NCBI GenBank assembly: GCA_016893485.2 | Contig: JAFEKX020000001.1 | Location: 3,038,001-3,102,000 of the forward strand | Reading direction: 5' to 3' | From: Streptomyces sp. P3 | GTDB lineage: Bacteria > Actinomycetota > Actinomycetes > Streptomycetales > Streptomycetaceae | Length of the DNA: 64,000 bases | Part shown: piece by piece, positions 29,047 to 38,648 of the stretch | How positions within the stretch are numbered: position 1 is the stretch's first letter | Layout of the letters: the number at the start of each line of letters is the position of its first letter | The notes under the pieces: model-generated | Told to the model about the DNA's origin: nothing | Databases searched by the model: none | Seen by the model: only the letters and a program-made list of their open reading frames with translations | Translations under genes and position numbers: made by a program

Positions 29047-30636
29047 CTACTCCCCGACGACGACCAACTCCTGCTCCTCCTTGCCCTCCTGAGGGACCGG
29101 AGGCTTCCCGGGCAGGAACACGAACGCCACTACGGCACCGATGACCGCGACGCCCGCGCCGCACAGGGCGGTGACGTGCATGGCGTGCAGGAAGGCGTCG
29201 TTGGCCGGGGTGACCAGGGCCCTGCCCTGCGGGCCGAGCTTCGCGGCGACACCGAGGGTGGCCTCGATGGACTCGCCGGCGGTGTCCCGCAGCGCGGCCG
29301 GGACGGAGCCGAGCTTGCCCTCGATGCCGTTGCGGTACGCCGTGGACAGCACCGAGCCGAGGACGGCGATGCCGAGGGCGCCGCCGACCTGCCGGAAGGT
29401 GTTGCTCAGCGCGGACGCGGAGCCCGCCTTCTCGCGCGGCAGCGCCTGCATGATGACGACGCTGGTCGGGGTCATGACGTGGGCCATGCCCGCGCCCATG
29501 AGGAAGAAGATGACCTCCAGGATCCAGATCGGCGTGTCCGCCTTCAGGGTCGCGAAGGCGGCCAGCATCCCGGCGAGCACCACCAGACCGACACCGGTCG
29601 TGATCTTGTTGCCGAACCGGTTGACGACCAGCCGGGCACGCGGCGCGAAGATCATCTGCGCGGCGGCCAGCGGCAGCATCAGCAGGCCGGTCTGGAGCGG
29701 CGAGTAGCCGCGCACGCTCTGGGTGTAGAAGACCGAGAAGAAGGTCACGCCCATCAGCGCGAAGAAGACCAGCGCGATGGCGGCGATCGCGGCCGAGAAC
29801 ACCCTGTTCTTGAAGTACGTGACGTCGATCGACGGGTGGTCGCTGCGCTTCTCGAACCACACGAACCCGGCGAGCACGACGACACCGGCGATGATCGTCG
29901 ACAGCACCTTGGGCGCCGTGAAGTCGGCCAGCTCGCCGCCCTCGATGATGCCGTAGACCAGCAGGACGAGGCCTACGACGGAGAGGATGACGCCGACCGG
30001 GTCGAGGCGGCCGGGCTTCGGGTCGCGGGAGTCGGGGACCAGCCAGATCATCAGGGCCAGGGCGACCAGCACGATGGGCACGTTGATCAGGAAGACCGAG
30101 CCCCACCAGAAGTGGTCGAGGAGCACGCCGCCGGTGATCGGGCCGATCGCGATGGCGAGGCCGACGCCGCCGGCCCAGATGCCGATGGCCTTGGGCTGCT
30201 CGTCGCGCTCGAAGACGTTCATGAGGACGGCGAGGGTGGCGGGCATCACGAAGGCGGCGCCGAGCGCCATCAGGGCGCGGTAGCCGATGAGCTGGTCGGG
30301 CGAGCCGGACTCGGCGGCGAGCGCGGAGCCGATGCCGAACACGAGGAGACCGCCGAGCAGGACCTTCTTGCGGCCGATCCGGTCGCCGAGGAGGCCGGCG
30401 GTGAACAGCAGGCCGGCGAAGACGAGGGTGTAGGCGTTGATCGCCCACTCCAGCTCGCTCTGTGTCGCGCCCAGGCCGGTCGGGGCCGGGGTGGAGATGG
30501 TCTTGATGGCGACGTTGAGGATCGAGTTGTCGAGCACCACGATGAGCAGGCTCAGCATCAGCACGCCGAGGATCGCCCAGCGGCGGCGGTGCACCGCTTC
30601 GGGTATCCGGGTGCCAGGGACGGGTGGAGTGGTCAT
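29047..30636 (-). CDS. 14-helix MFS drug exporter (DHA2/EmrB-QacA type)
   Basis: 529 residues, intact. Helix 1 carries [20 protein letters not shown], with the DHA2 motif D(N/T)xIxN. The motif-A loop is [14 protein letters not shown] and motif C is in [19 protein letters not shown]. The long loop before helix 8 and the C-terminal Lys/Glu-rich tail are typical. It probably exports hydrophobic toxic compounds. ATG 30636 has only a weak ribosome site; the leader is 29 bases after the palindrome that should bind the co-encoded TetR. Confidence 0.9.
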   Translation of the reverse strand: MTTPPVPGTRIPEAVHRRRWAILGVLMLSLLIVVLDNSILNVAIKTISTPAPTGLGATQSELEWAINAYTLVFAGLLFTAGLLGDRIGRKKVLLGGLLVFGIGSALAAESGSPDQLIGYRALMALGAAFVMPATLAVLMNVFERDEQPKAIGIWAGGVGLAIAIGPITGGVLLDHFWWGSVFLINVPIVLVALALMIWLVPDSRDPKPGRLDPVGVILSVVGLVLLVYGIIEGGELADFTAPKVLSTIIAGVVVLAGFVWFEKRSDHPSIDVTYFKNRVFSAAIAAIALVFFALMGVTFFSVFYTQSVRGYSPLQTGLLMLPLAAAQMIFAPRARLVVNRFGNKITTGVGLVVLAGMLAAFATLKADTPIWILEVIFFLMGAGMAHVMTPTSVVIMQALPREKAGSASALSNTFRQVGGALGIAVLGSVLSTAYRNGIEGKLGSVPAALRDTAGESIEATLGVAAKLGPQGRALVTPANDAFLHAMHVTALCGAGVAVIGAVVAFVFLPGKPPVPQEGKEEQELVVVGE

Positions 30637-30664
30637 GCGGTCCAGACTAGGAGCGGCTGGAGCT

Positions 30665-30693
30665 TTACGATACGGGACCGTGCCGTATCGTAA
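30665..30693. promoter_or_regulatory. TetR-type palindromic operator
   Basis: TTACGATACGG and CCGTATCGTAA form a perfect 11-bp inverted repeat with a 7-base centre, followed by an AT-rich stretch (AAATATTTTA). It overlaps the expected promoter of the mfs-tetR operon and lies 29 bases before the MFS start. Binding by the downstream TetR protein is inferred from location. Confidence 0.8.
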
Positions 30694-30838
30694 ATATTTT
30701 ACTCAGGCCTTACGTACCGGCCGGGACGTGACCGGGGCTATAGGGGTCCCTCTGGCCCTCCGTGGCACGAGGTGCCACCATGGAGGGGATCCGGGGACGC
30801 CGTGAGGGCGCCTCGAGATGACTGAAGGAGCCGTTGCA

Positions 30839-31715
30839 ATGACGCAGCTTTCGGCTGCCCAGGCTGGCAGGAACAGCTCCTCCGACGGCAGCAAGGCGCT
30901 GTACGGAGGCAAGGGCACACGACGCATCACCGTCCGCGACATCGGCCTCGCCAAGGAGCGCGGCGAGAAGTGGCCCATGCTCACCGCCTACGACGCGATG
31001 ACCGCGTCCGTCTTCGACGAGGCCGGCATCCCGGTCATGCTCGTCGGGGACTCGGCGGGCAACTGCCACCTCGGGTACGAGTCGACCGTGCCCGTCACCC
31101 TCGACGAGATGGCCATGCTGTCCGCCGCCGTCGTACGGGGCACGAGCCGCGCCCTCATCGTCGCCGACCTGCCGTTCGGGTCCTACCAGGAGGGCCCGGT
31201 GCAGGCGCTGCGCTCGGCGACCCGGCTGGTCAAGGAGGCGGGCGTGGGTGCCGTGAAGCTGGAGGGCGGTGAGCGGTCCCATGAGCAGATCCGGCTGCTC
31301 GTCGAGTCCGGGATTCCGGTGATGGCGCACATCGGGCTCACTCCGCAGTCCGTGAACGCGATGGGGTACCGGGTGCAGGGGCGGGGCGAGGAGGCGGCCC
31401 AGCAGTTGCTGCGGGACGCGAAGTCCGTGCAGGACGCGGGGGCGTTCGCGGTCGTACTCGAGCTGGTACCGGCGGAGTTGGCGGCCGAGGTGACTCGGGT
31501 GCTGCACATTCCTACGGTCGGGATCGGGGCCGGGGTCGAGACCGACGCCCAAGTCCTGGTGTGGACCGACATGTTGGGGCTTACCGGCGGGAAGATGCCG
31601 AAGTTCGTGAAGCAGTACGCGGATCTCCGAGGGGTCATGGGGGGACGCGGCGAGGGCGTTCGCCGAGGATGTCGTGGGCGGGACGTTCCCTGGTGAGGAG
31701 CACTCGGTCCACTGA
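30839..31715 (+). CDS. panB: 3-methyl-2-oxobutanoate hydroxymethyltransferase, one frame error
   Basis: First committed step of pantothenate synthesis: transfers a hydroxymethyl group from 5,10-methylene-tetrahydrofolate to alpha-ketoisovalerate. PanB motifs: [45 protein letters not shown] with the Mg-binding region, [12 protein letters not shown], and the base Glu in [10 protein letters not shown]. It starts at ATG 30839 behind GAAGGAG. Six G residues at 31639-31644 should be five; repair yields [20 protein letters not shown] and 291 residues, ending at 31715 instead of 31696. Confidence 0.92.
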
Positions 31716-31749
31716 CCGGTCCGTTCCATGTGAGCCATTGCGGCACCAT

Positions 31750-31784
31750 GCAGCCCCGCCGATCTTCCCCGTCGGCGGGGCTGC
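31750..31784 (+). terminator. terminator after panB
   Basis: GCAGCCCCGCCGA pairs with TCGGCGGGGCTGC, a perfect 13-bp stem with a 9-base loop, 35 bases after the repaired panB stop. Confidence 0.8.
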
Positions 31785-31795
31785 CCCTTGCCGCC

Positions 31796-31870
31796 CGCCC
31801 CCGGGGCTCCGCCCCAGACCCCCGTCGGCCCTGAAGGGGCCTCGTCTTCGAACGCCGGACGGGCTGGATA
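31796..31870. repeat. dispersed Streptomyces intergenic repeat (GGGGCTCCGCCCCAGACCCC type)
   Basis: A GGGGCTCCGCCCC hairpin, AGACCCC, and then a CTCGTCTTCGAACGCCGGAC tail. This composite is a familiar repeat in Streptomyces spacers. A shorter copy occurs at 53404-53433. Confidence 0.65.
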
Positions 31871-31930
31871 GTGGCGGCCTGCGTTTCAAGGCACCGGGCG
31901 GGCGGGATACAACCGGCCTGTATCTCAAGC

Positions 31931-31980
31931 TGTCGGTGGCTGTAGGTGGCTGTCGGTGGGATGTCGGTGGTTTGTCGGCA
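31931..31980 (+). promoter_or_regulatory. five helically phased direct repeats before the DrrAB-like operon
   Basis: TGT(C/A)GGTGG occurs at 31931, 31941, 31951 and 31962, with a truncated TGTCGG at 31973: spacings of 10, 10, 11 and 11 bases, so all copies face the same side of the helix. The last copy ends 8 bases before a weak -10-like CACTGT (31989-31994) and 22 bases before the start codon. Heptamer direct repeats with this phasing are the binding format of SARP/AfsR regulators (family knowledge). An AfsR-type gene converges from downstream. Confidence 0.65.
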
Positions 31981-32001
31981 GACACTGGCACTGTCATCTG
32001 C

Positions 32002-33021
32002 ATGACGCGAATCGACAAGAACTCCGGCGGCACGGCGGTGTCCGTGCGGGGGCTGGTCAAGCATTACGGCGAGACCAAGGCGCTGGACGGCGTCGACCTG
32101 GACGTCCGGGAGGGCACCGTGATGGGTGTGCTCGGGCCGAACGGTGCCGGTAAGACCACCCTCGTACGCATCCTGTCCACGCTGCTCGCCCCGACCTCCG
32201 GCGAGGCAACCGTCGCCGGCTACGACGTCCTGCGCCAGCCCCGCCAGCTGCGCCGGGTGATAGGCCTCACCGGCCAGTACGCCTCCGTGGACGAGAAGCT
32301 CCCGGGCTGGGAGAACCTGTACATGATCGGGCGGCTGCTCGACCTGTCCCGCAAGGACTCCCGGGCCCGCGCCGACGAACTGCTGGAGCGGTTCTCGCTG
32401 ACGGACGCGGCCAAGCGGCCCGCCGGCACCTACTCCGGCGGTATGCGGCGGCGGCTCGACCTGGCCGCCTCGATGATCGGGCATCCGCAGGTGCTGTTCC
32501 TCGACGAGCCGACCACCGGCCTGGACCCGCGCACCCGCATGGAGGTGTGGGACGAGGTGAAGTCCATGGTCGGCGGCGGCGTGACCGTGCTGCTCACCAC
32601 CCAGTACATGGAGGAGGCCGAGGCGCTCGCCTCCGAGCTGACCGTGGTGGACCACGGCAAGGTCATCGCCAACGGCGGGATCGACGAGCTGAAGGCGAAG
32701 GTCGGCGGACGGGCGCTGCGCGTCCGGCCTGCCGATCCGCTGCAACTGCGGCCACTGGCACACGCGTTGGACGAGCTGGGCATCACCGGACTCGCCACCG
32801 TCACCGTCGATGTGGAGAGCGGAACCGTCCTGGTGCCGATCCTCAGCGACGAGCAACTGACCGCCGTGGTCGGCGCGGTGAGCGCACGCGGCCTGACCAT
32901 CGCCTCCATCACCACCGAACTCCCCAGCCTGGACGAGGTGTTCCTGTCTCTCACCGGACACCGCGCCAGTGCCCCGCAGGACTCCGTGCCCACCACCGAC
33001 CGCGAGGAGGTCGCCGTATGA
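32002..33021 (+). CDS. ABC exporter ATPase, DrrA/daunorubicin-resistance type
   Basis: 339 residues, intact. Walker A GPNGAGKTT, signature YSGGMRRRLDL and Walker B VLFLDEPTTGLDPRTR are in order, followed by the C-terminal DrrA extension (about residues 220-330) with ELPSLDEVFLSLTGH. It powers the membrane protein encoded next, whose ATG overlaps its stop (ATGA). No ribosome site precedes ATG 32002, and the promoter-like repeat lies only 22 bases upstream, so the mRNA may be leaderless. The substrate is unknown; no biosynthetic genes are adjacent. Confidence 0.9.
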   Translation: MTRIDKNSGGTAVSVRGLVKHYGETKALDGVDLDVREGTVMGVLGPNGAGKTTLVRILSTLLAPTSGEATVAGYDVLRQPRQLRRVIGLTGQYASVDEKLPGWENLYMIGRLLDLSRKDSRARADELLERFSLTDAAKRPAGTYSGGMRRRLDLAASMIGHPQVLFLDEPTTGLDPRTRMEVWDEVKSMVGGGVTVLLTTQYMEEAEALASELTVVDHGKVIANGGIDELKAKVGGRALRVRPADPLQLRPLAHALDELGITGLATVTVDVESGTVLVPILSDEQLTAVVGAVSARGLTIASITTELPSLDEVFLSLTGHRASAPQDSVPTTDREEVAV

Positions 33022-33840
33022 GCGCCATCGCCGTGAGCCCCGCCGACGTGTCGACGGCGGACCCCGCATCCCGCTGCGCAACCATCTGCGCCACACCGGC
33101 GCGCTGATCCGCCGCAACCTGCTGTGGATCCGGCAGGACCCGGAGTCGATGTTCGACGCCATCCTGTTCCCGGTCATCTTCACGCTGCTGTTCGTGTACG
33201 TCTTCGGCGGCTCGATCGGGCAGTCGCTCGGCGGCGGGCAGCACGCGTACGTGCAGTACGTCGTGCCCGGTCTGCTCGCCATGATGGGCATGAACATGGC
33301 TCAGGGGGTGGGCACCGGCTTCAACACCGACTTCCACACCGGGGTCATGGACCGGTTCCGGTCGCTGCCCATCGGGCGCGGCTCGGTGCTGATCGCCAAG
33401 ATCGTGGTCGAGATGATGCGGATGCTGGTCGCGTGCGCCGTCCTGATGGTCGTCGGTGTCCTCGTCGGCTTCGACATCCACCGCTGGGGTGGCATGTTCG
33501 CCGCGATCGGGCTGTCGGCGGTGTTCGGCTCGGCCCTGATGTGGATGTTCATCACCCTCGGCGTGACCATGAAGAGCGCACAGTCCGTGCAGGCCATGGG
33601 CTTCCTGGTGCTGATGCCGCTGCAGTTCGGCTCGTCGATCTTCGCACCGACCCGGTCGATGCCCGGCTGGCTGCAGAACTTCACCGACTACAACCCGCTG
33701 TCCGCGCTCGCGGACGCGGCCCGCGGCTGATGGTGGGCGGCCCGGTCGCCCACGGCGTGCTGCTGACGCTCGCCTGGTCGGTGGGGCTCACCGCGGTGAC
33801 GGCCCCGATCGCGATCTACAAGTTCCGTACCAAGACCTGA
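33018..33840 (+). CDS. ABC-2 type exporter permease, DrrB-like, two frame errors
   Basis: Membrane partner of the preceding ATPase. After repair 274 residues: a cytoplasmic N-terminus, then about six helices (FDAILFPVIFTLLFVYVFGG; LLAMMGMNMAQGVGTGF; AACAVLMVVGVLVGF-like segment; SAVFGSALMWMFITL; GFLVLMPLQFGSSIFAP; LLTLAWSVGLTAVTAPIAIY). The motif PLNPLSAL-type is seen as TDYNPLSALADAARG. Frame losses: CCCC for CCCCC near 33064 and GG for GGG near 33726. The start overlaps the ATPase stop. Confidence 0.88.
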
Positions 33841-33892
33841 CCGCGCCGGACCGGTACACACCACAGTCGCGTCCCACCGGTACGCGTCGGCG

Positions 33893-36800
33893 TCACACCA
33901 GGGCGGCGGCCTCCTCCACGGAGAGGCCGCCGCCTTCGGCGCACTCGGCCTCGCGGATCTCGTAGGCCTCGTCGCCGAGCGCGGCACGCGCGTACCGCTC
34001 GGCCCGGAGGTAGATCTCGCGTTCCATCGACGTCGCGACATGCCCGGCCGGCAGCAGTGCCCGCGCCGCGACGAGGCAGCGGACGGCGTCACGGGCCCGG
34101 CCGCCGCCGTCGATCTCGGCGAGGGCTATCGCGGCCAGTCCCAGGTACAGCGGGGTCATGTGCGGGGCGATGGCCTCGGACAGCGGGTCGCCCGCCCGCT
34201 GCAGCGCCTGCCGGATCTTGTCCAGGGCCTCGTCGTAGGCGCCGTCGACCGTCGCCACCCAGGCCTCAAGGCCGAGGATGTACGCGTCGAAGACGACGAA
34301 GTGGGAGATGGAGAACTGCTCGCGCAGCAGGCGCAGTTGCTCGCGCGCCTCCGCGGGCCTGCCGGTCAGGGCGAGGTAGCCCGCGAGGAACATCCGGGCG
34401 GCGGGCATCGCCTCGTTGCCACCGCCGTACGGCTGTTTCTCGACCACCTCGCGCAGGATGCGCTCGCCCCGCTCGGCCTCGCCGCCCTCCACCAGCACGC
34501 TGCCGAGCCGGGCGCCGAGCACGGCCGTCTGACCGTGCGCGCCGAGCCGTTCGGCGTGTTCGATCGCGGCCTCGTAGTCGGCGGCGGCGAGACCGAACTC
34601 GCCGATGCGTTCCCGGGCTTCGGCCCGCGCGGAGAGCGCCTCGGCGGTGCCCCAGGCGTCGCCGAGGCGGCGGAAGATCTCCAGCGACTCGTCGGCGTCG
34701 CGGACCGCGTCGCCCGCCCAGTCGCTGCGGTTGGCGAGCATGTTGGCGCGCATCTGGAGGGTGGTGGCCAACTCCCACTCCATGCCCGGGGTGGCACGGC
34801 AGGTGCGGACACCGGCTTCGAGGATGCCCGGCAGCCGCTCCACGCTGCCGGTCATCAGCACGGCGTAGAACCAGAGCAATCCGGGGGTACGGCAGGTCTG
34901 GGGTTGGCCGGGTTCGTAGACCTGGGTGATCAGGCGCAGTTTCTCCTTCGCCGCCGGTGCCTCCCAGGCCTCCAACTCCGTGTCCATCCAGCCAAGATGG
35001 GCGAGATGGACACCGCGCCGGGCCTCGGCGAGGAGTTCGCCGGTGAGCGGGGGCGGGACGTCGGTGCAGCGCTGCCAGACGGGTTCGGCGCGCTGGACGG
35101 GGGCGGTGAAGGGTCGGGCCCCAGCGCCATCACCTCGACGCACCAGTTGCGGGCCTCGATGCGGACGTCGCGCATCTGCCAGTACCAGACCAGCGACAGG
35201 ACGAGGCAGATCGCCTCCTGCTCGTCGCGTTCGGCGACGGCGTGCCGCAGGGCGGTGCGGAGGTTCTCGTACTCGCGCTCCAGCCGTCCCACGGCGGCGA
35301 GTTGGCCGGGGCCGCGCAGCAACGGGTCGGTGGTGCGGGCGAGTTCGCGGTAGTACGTCAGGTGGGCGCGCTCGGCGCGGGGCGCAGCCCGGCCTCGTCG
35401 AGGCGTTCGCCCGCGTACTCGGCGACGGTCTCCAGGAGCCGGTAGCGCATCTCGCCGTCGCCCGAAGGGGCCGCCACCACAAGGGACTTGTCGACGAGGG
35501 AACCGAGCGCCTCGAAGGCGACGGGGCCGCAGACGGCCTCGGCGGCGGCGAGTTCGCAGCCGCCCGCGAAGACGGACAGGGTGCTCAGGACGGCCCGTTC
35601 ATCGGCGTCGAGCAGCTCCCAGGACCAGTCGACGACGGCGCGCAGGGTCTGCTGGCGGGGCAGGAGCGTACGGCTGCCCGAGGTGAGGAGGCGGAAGCGG
35701 TCGTCGAGGCGGTCGGCGATCTGACGCGGCGTCAACATCCTGAGCCTGGCCGCCGCGAGCTCGATGGCGAGGGGCAGTCCGTCGAGCCTGCGGCAGATCT
35801 CCGCGCAGGCCTCGGGGTCGTCCTCGACCCTGAACCCCGGCCGGGCGGCGGCGCCCCGGTCGGCGAGCAGCCGAAGCGCGACGGGGCCGGCAGCGGCTCC
35901 ACCGGACGCAGCAACTCGCCCGGTACGCCCAGGGGTTCGCGGCTGGTGGCGAGGACGGTGAGGCCGGGGCAGTGCTCCAGCAGGGTCTCCACGAGGCGGG
36001 CGGCGGCGTCCACGACGTGTTCGCAGTTGTCGAGGATCAGCAGCATCCGGCGTCTGCCGCAGTGCTCGGCGAGCCGCTCGACGGGGTCGTCGTGCCGCTC
36101 GCCCCCGGCAGCCCTGATCGCCTCGGCACCGGCGCCGTACATCACGGTCTCGCGCGCGCCAACTGCGGTGAGCACGGCCTCCGGTACAGCCTCGGGGTCG
36201 TCCACCGGGGCGAGTTCGGCCAGCCACACCCCGTCGCGCGCGGCGTCCCGCATCCCCTCGGCGGCTTCCTGCGAGAGCCGCGTCTTTCCGGCGCCGCCCG
36301 GCCCGAGCAGGGTCACCAGACGGGCGGCGGCGAGGTCGTTCCGGATGACACCGATGTCGGCTTCGCGGCCGACGAAGGAGGTCAGGCGGGCGCGGAGGTT
36401 GCCGGGGAAGGGGGTTTCGGGGGTGCGGTCGACGGGGCTCGGGTGTCGGTGGCTCGGGTGGCGGGCCCGGGGCCACTGCCGTCGACGTCCCCGATGGGCT
36501 CGGGGCCCTCCGGGTTGAGCAACTCCCCGTGCAGCGCCCGCAGTTCGGGACCCGGGTCGGAGCCGAGGCGGTCCGCCAGCAAAGATCGTACGTCCTCGTA
36601 GGCGGCCAGCGCCTCGGCCGTGCGGCCCGTCGCGCGGAGGGCTCGAAGGCGCAGGGCCTGAAGGGGTTCGTCGAGGGGGTGGGTGTCGCAGAGGGCGGTC
36701 AGTTCGGGCAGGGCGGTGTCCGCCTCGCCGAGAGCCAGCGCGGCGGTGAGGCGGGCGCGGCGGGCGTCCAGGTGGCGGGTCTCCCGGCGGGCCGCCTCCG

Positions 36801-37235
36801 CGGTGCGGTCGGGGAGGTCGGCCAGGGCCGGGCCGTGCCACAGGGCCAGCGCGTCGTCCAGGACCTCCGCCGCCTTCGCGGGGTTGCCGTCGGCCAGCGC
36901 CCGCAGCCCCTCCCCGTCAACCGCTCGAAACGGTGCAGGTCGATGTCGTCGGGGGCGGCGGCGAGCCGGTACCCGCTCTCCACCGAGGTGATCGCGTCGG
37001 CGCCGAGCGTCCGGCGCAGCCTGCCCACCAGCGCCTGGAGCGCGCCGGTCGCGTCGGCGGGCGGGTCACCGGCCCACACCTCGTCCACCAGCAGGCTCGC
37101 GGGGACGGCCTTGCCGGGCCGCAGGGCGAGCACGGTGAGCAGGGCACGCAACCGCGCCCCGCCGACCGGGACGGCCGAACCGTCGGGGCGGAGTGCCTGG
37201 GTGGTGCCGAGAAGGCGATAGCGCACGGGGTCCAT
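33893..37235 (-). CDS. AfsR/SARP-type regulator with NB-ARC ATPase and TPR domains, several frame errors
   Basis: Large pathway-type transcription activator of about 1,110 residues. The N-terminus (MDPVRYRLLGTTQALRPDGS) is a winged OmpR-like DNA-binding domain ending VESGYRLAA; the BTAD helical domain follows to about residue 250. The NB-ARC module has Walker A LLGPGGAGKTRLSQ, Walker B MLLILDNCEHVVD and TVLATSREPLGVPGE. The C-terminal half consists of TPR-like helices (RIGEFGLAAADYEAAIEHAE). Frame breaks lie near 36915, 36430, 35890, 35380 and 35115. Each half reads on in another frame without loss of conserved text, so I regard it as one gene. It converges with the DrrAB-like operon, whose promoter has SARP-like repeats. 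Confidence 0.84.
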
Positions 37236-37618
37236 TGTCTCTGCCGGCGACGGAGGCGGTCACGGGGTTGGGTCGGCACGGCGCGGGCCGTGTCCTACGG
37301 CGGCGAAGTCGGTCACCGGCACGGGGCGGTGCCGAGCGGCGCGGAACTGTCCGCCGACGGCGAAGGCGGTACCGGGCTCGGGATGGGACCCCGAGGACTG
37401 TCGAGGTCCGCGCGGTACCGGGCTCGGGTTCCGGGGGCTGGGTCGGCGTGGTTCCGGGCGTCGTCGGGCCGTCGACGCGTGACGGGGTCGTAGAACGCGT
37501 GCCGGTGTCCCATGGGTCCACCTTCCCCGGAACCGACTGCCGCTCGCGAGACGTTTTCCCCTGGGCCCGGTACCGTCGGGCTTCGCGTCCACCGACCCAG
37601 CAGGGAGCCCACCCACCC
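37236..37618. other. repeat-rich spacer between the AfsR-type gene and the M50 gene
   Basis: 383 bases with several degenerate copies of a GGCGAAGGCGGTACCGGG-like motif (near 37253, 37299, 37360 and 37415), including GGTACCGGGCTCGGG twice. It holds the promoters of two divergent genes, but I see no clear -35/-10 pair. Confidence 0.45.
37313..37513 (-). CDS. possible small hypothetical protein
   Basis: 66 codons starting MGHRHAFYDPVTRRR at ATG 37513, preceded by GGGAAGGTGG. Composition is polar and Pro/Arg-rich, and no family is recognised. Overlap with the repeat-rich spacer argues against it; the ribosome site argues for it. Confidence 0.3.
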   Translation of the reverse strand: MGHRHAFYDPVTRRRPDDARNHADPAPGTRARYRADLDSPRGPIPSPVPPSPSADSSAPLGTAPCR

Positions 37619-38419
37619 ATGACCGCCACCACCACCCGCCCCAGCGACCGGCGGATCAGTCCCGTCTTCGTCGGGATTCTGGCCGTCACGGCGGTGACCG
37701 GCTGGGCCACCTGGACCGGGTTCGCCGAGCAGCCGGGCGTCGCCGTGTTCCTGTTCGTGACGGCGGCCTGGATCGTCTCCCTGTGCCTGCACGAGTACGC
37801 ACACGCCCGCACCGCCCTGCACAGCGGTGACATCTCGGTCGGCGAGAAGGGCTACCTCACCCTCAACCCGCTGAAGTACACGCACGCGCTGCTCAGCATC
37901 GTGCTCCCGGTGATCTTCGTCATCATGGGCGGCATCGGCCTCCCCGGCGGCGCGGTGTTCATCGAGCGCAACCGCATCCGGGGCCGGTGGAAGCACAGCC
38001 TGATCTCGGCGGCCGGTCCGCTGACGAACGTGCTGTTCGCCGCCGTCTGCACCGCGCCGTTCTGGCTGCACTCGCTGGACGGGGTGCCGCGGGACTTCCG
38101 GTTCGCGCTGGCGTTCCTCGCGCTGCTCCAGGTCACGGCCGCGCTGCTGAACTTCCTGCCGGTGCCGGGTCTCGACGGTTACGGCGTGATCGAGCCGTGG
38201 CTGTCGTACAACATCAAGCGGCAGGTGGAGCCGTTCGCGCCGTTCGGCCTGCTGTTCGTGTTCGCGCTGCTGTGGGTGCCGTCGATCAACACGTACTTCT
38301 TCGACGTGATCGACGCGATCCTGCGCGGGCTCGGCATCAGCGACTTCGAGACCTACTGCGGGCAGAACCTCTACCGCTTCTGGCAGGGCAGCAACGAGTT
38401 CTGCTCGATCAGCCAGTGA
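37619..38419 (+). CDS. M50 (site-2) family membrane metalloprotease-like protein
   Basis: 266 residues, intact, with about six membrane helices. The zinc site is HEYAH (HExxH) at about residues 60-64 within helix 2, and the third ligand motif is LPVPGLDGYG (the family N/P-x-x-P-x-D-G form), so the active site looks complete. No PDZ domain is present. This is a short M50 form; substrates could be anti-sigma factors or membrane peptides, which is inference. A Gln/Ser/Phe-rich tail of about 35 residues follows the last helix. ATG 37619 has CAGGGAG upstream. Its last 11 bases overlap the tail of a small opposed membrane-protein gene. Confidence 0.87.
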   Translation: MTATTTRPSDRRISPVFVGILAVTAVTGWATWTGFAEQPGVAVFLFVTAAWIVSLCLHEYAHARTALHSGDISVGEKGYLTLNPLKYTHALLSIVLPVIFVIMGGIGLPGGAVFIERNRIRGRWKHSLISAAGPLTNVLFAAVCTAPFWLHSLDGVPRDFRFALAFLALLQVTAALLNFLPVPGLDGYGVIEPWLSYNIKRQVEPFAPFGLLFVFALLWVPSINTYFFDVIDAILRGLGISDFETYCGQNLYRFWQGSNEFCSISQ

Positions 38420-38579
38420 CGGACCTGCCGCGCTTCAGGTAGTACCAGCACATGTTGGACGACAGGCCCGCGAGCAGGATCCACACGATCCCGATCCAGC
38501 TGCCCTGTACGAACGAGACGACCGCGGCGGCCACGGCGAGCAGGCAGACGACGAGGGCGTAGAGGGCGAGGCGGGGCAT
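38409..38579 (-). CDS. 56-residue two-helix membrane protein
   Basis: Starts at ATG 38579 with AGGAG nine bases upstream and ends at TGA 38409-38411. Two hydrophobic helices (LYALVVCLLAVAAAVVSFV and WIGIVWILLAGLSSNMCWYY) are joined by a QGS turn and followed by a basic tail LKRGRSVTG. Codon third positions are G/C-rich throughout. No family recognised. Its tail overlaps the 3' end of the M50 protease gene by 11 bases. Confidence 0.75.
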   Translation of the reverse strand: MPRLALYALVVCLLAVAAAVVSFVQGSWIGIVWILLAGLSSNMCWYYLKRGRSVTG

Positions 38580-38648
38580 GGGATCGGCTCCTGTCGGCAG
38601 AACGAAGGGGACACCGGTGGTCGGTTGCCACCAGTGTCCCCCACCCGC

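Noticed and set aside
30480..31800. A riboswitch or leader RNA before panB
   Set aside because: The region is short, the TetR-type palindrome and the panB ribosome site explain the structure seen, and no known aptamer core is visible.
31900..37300. Part of a secondary-metabolite cluster (SARP regulator plus DrrAB exporter)
   Set aside because: No biosynthetic genes flank them: panB is on one side and an M50 protease on the other. Kept only as a regulator-exporter unit.
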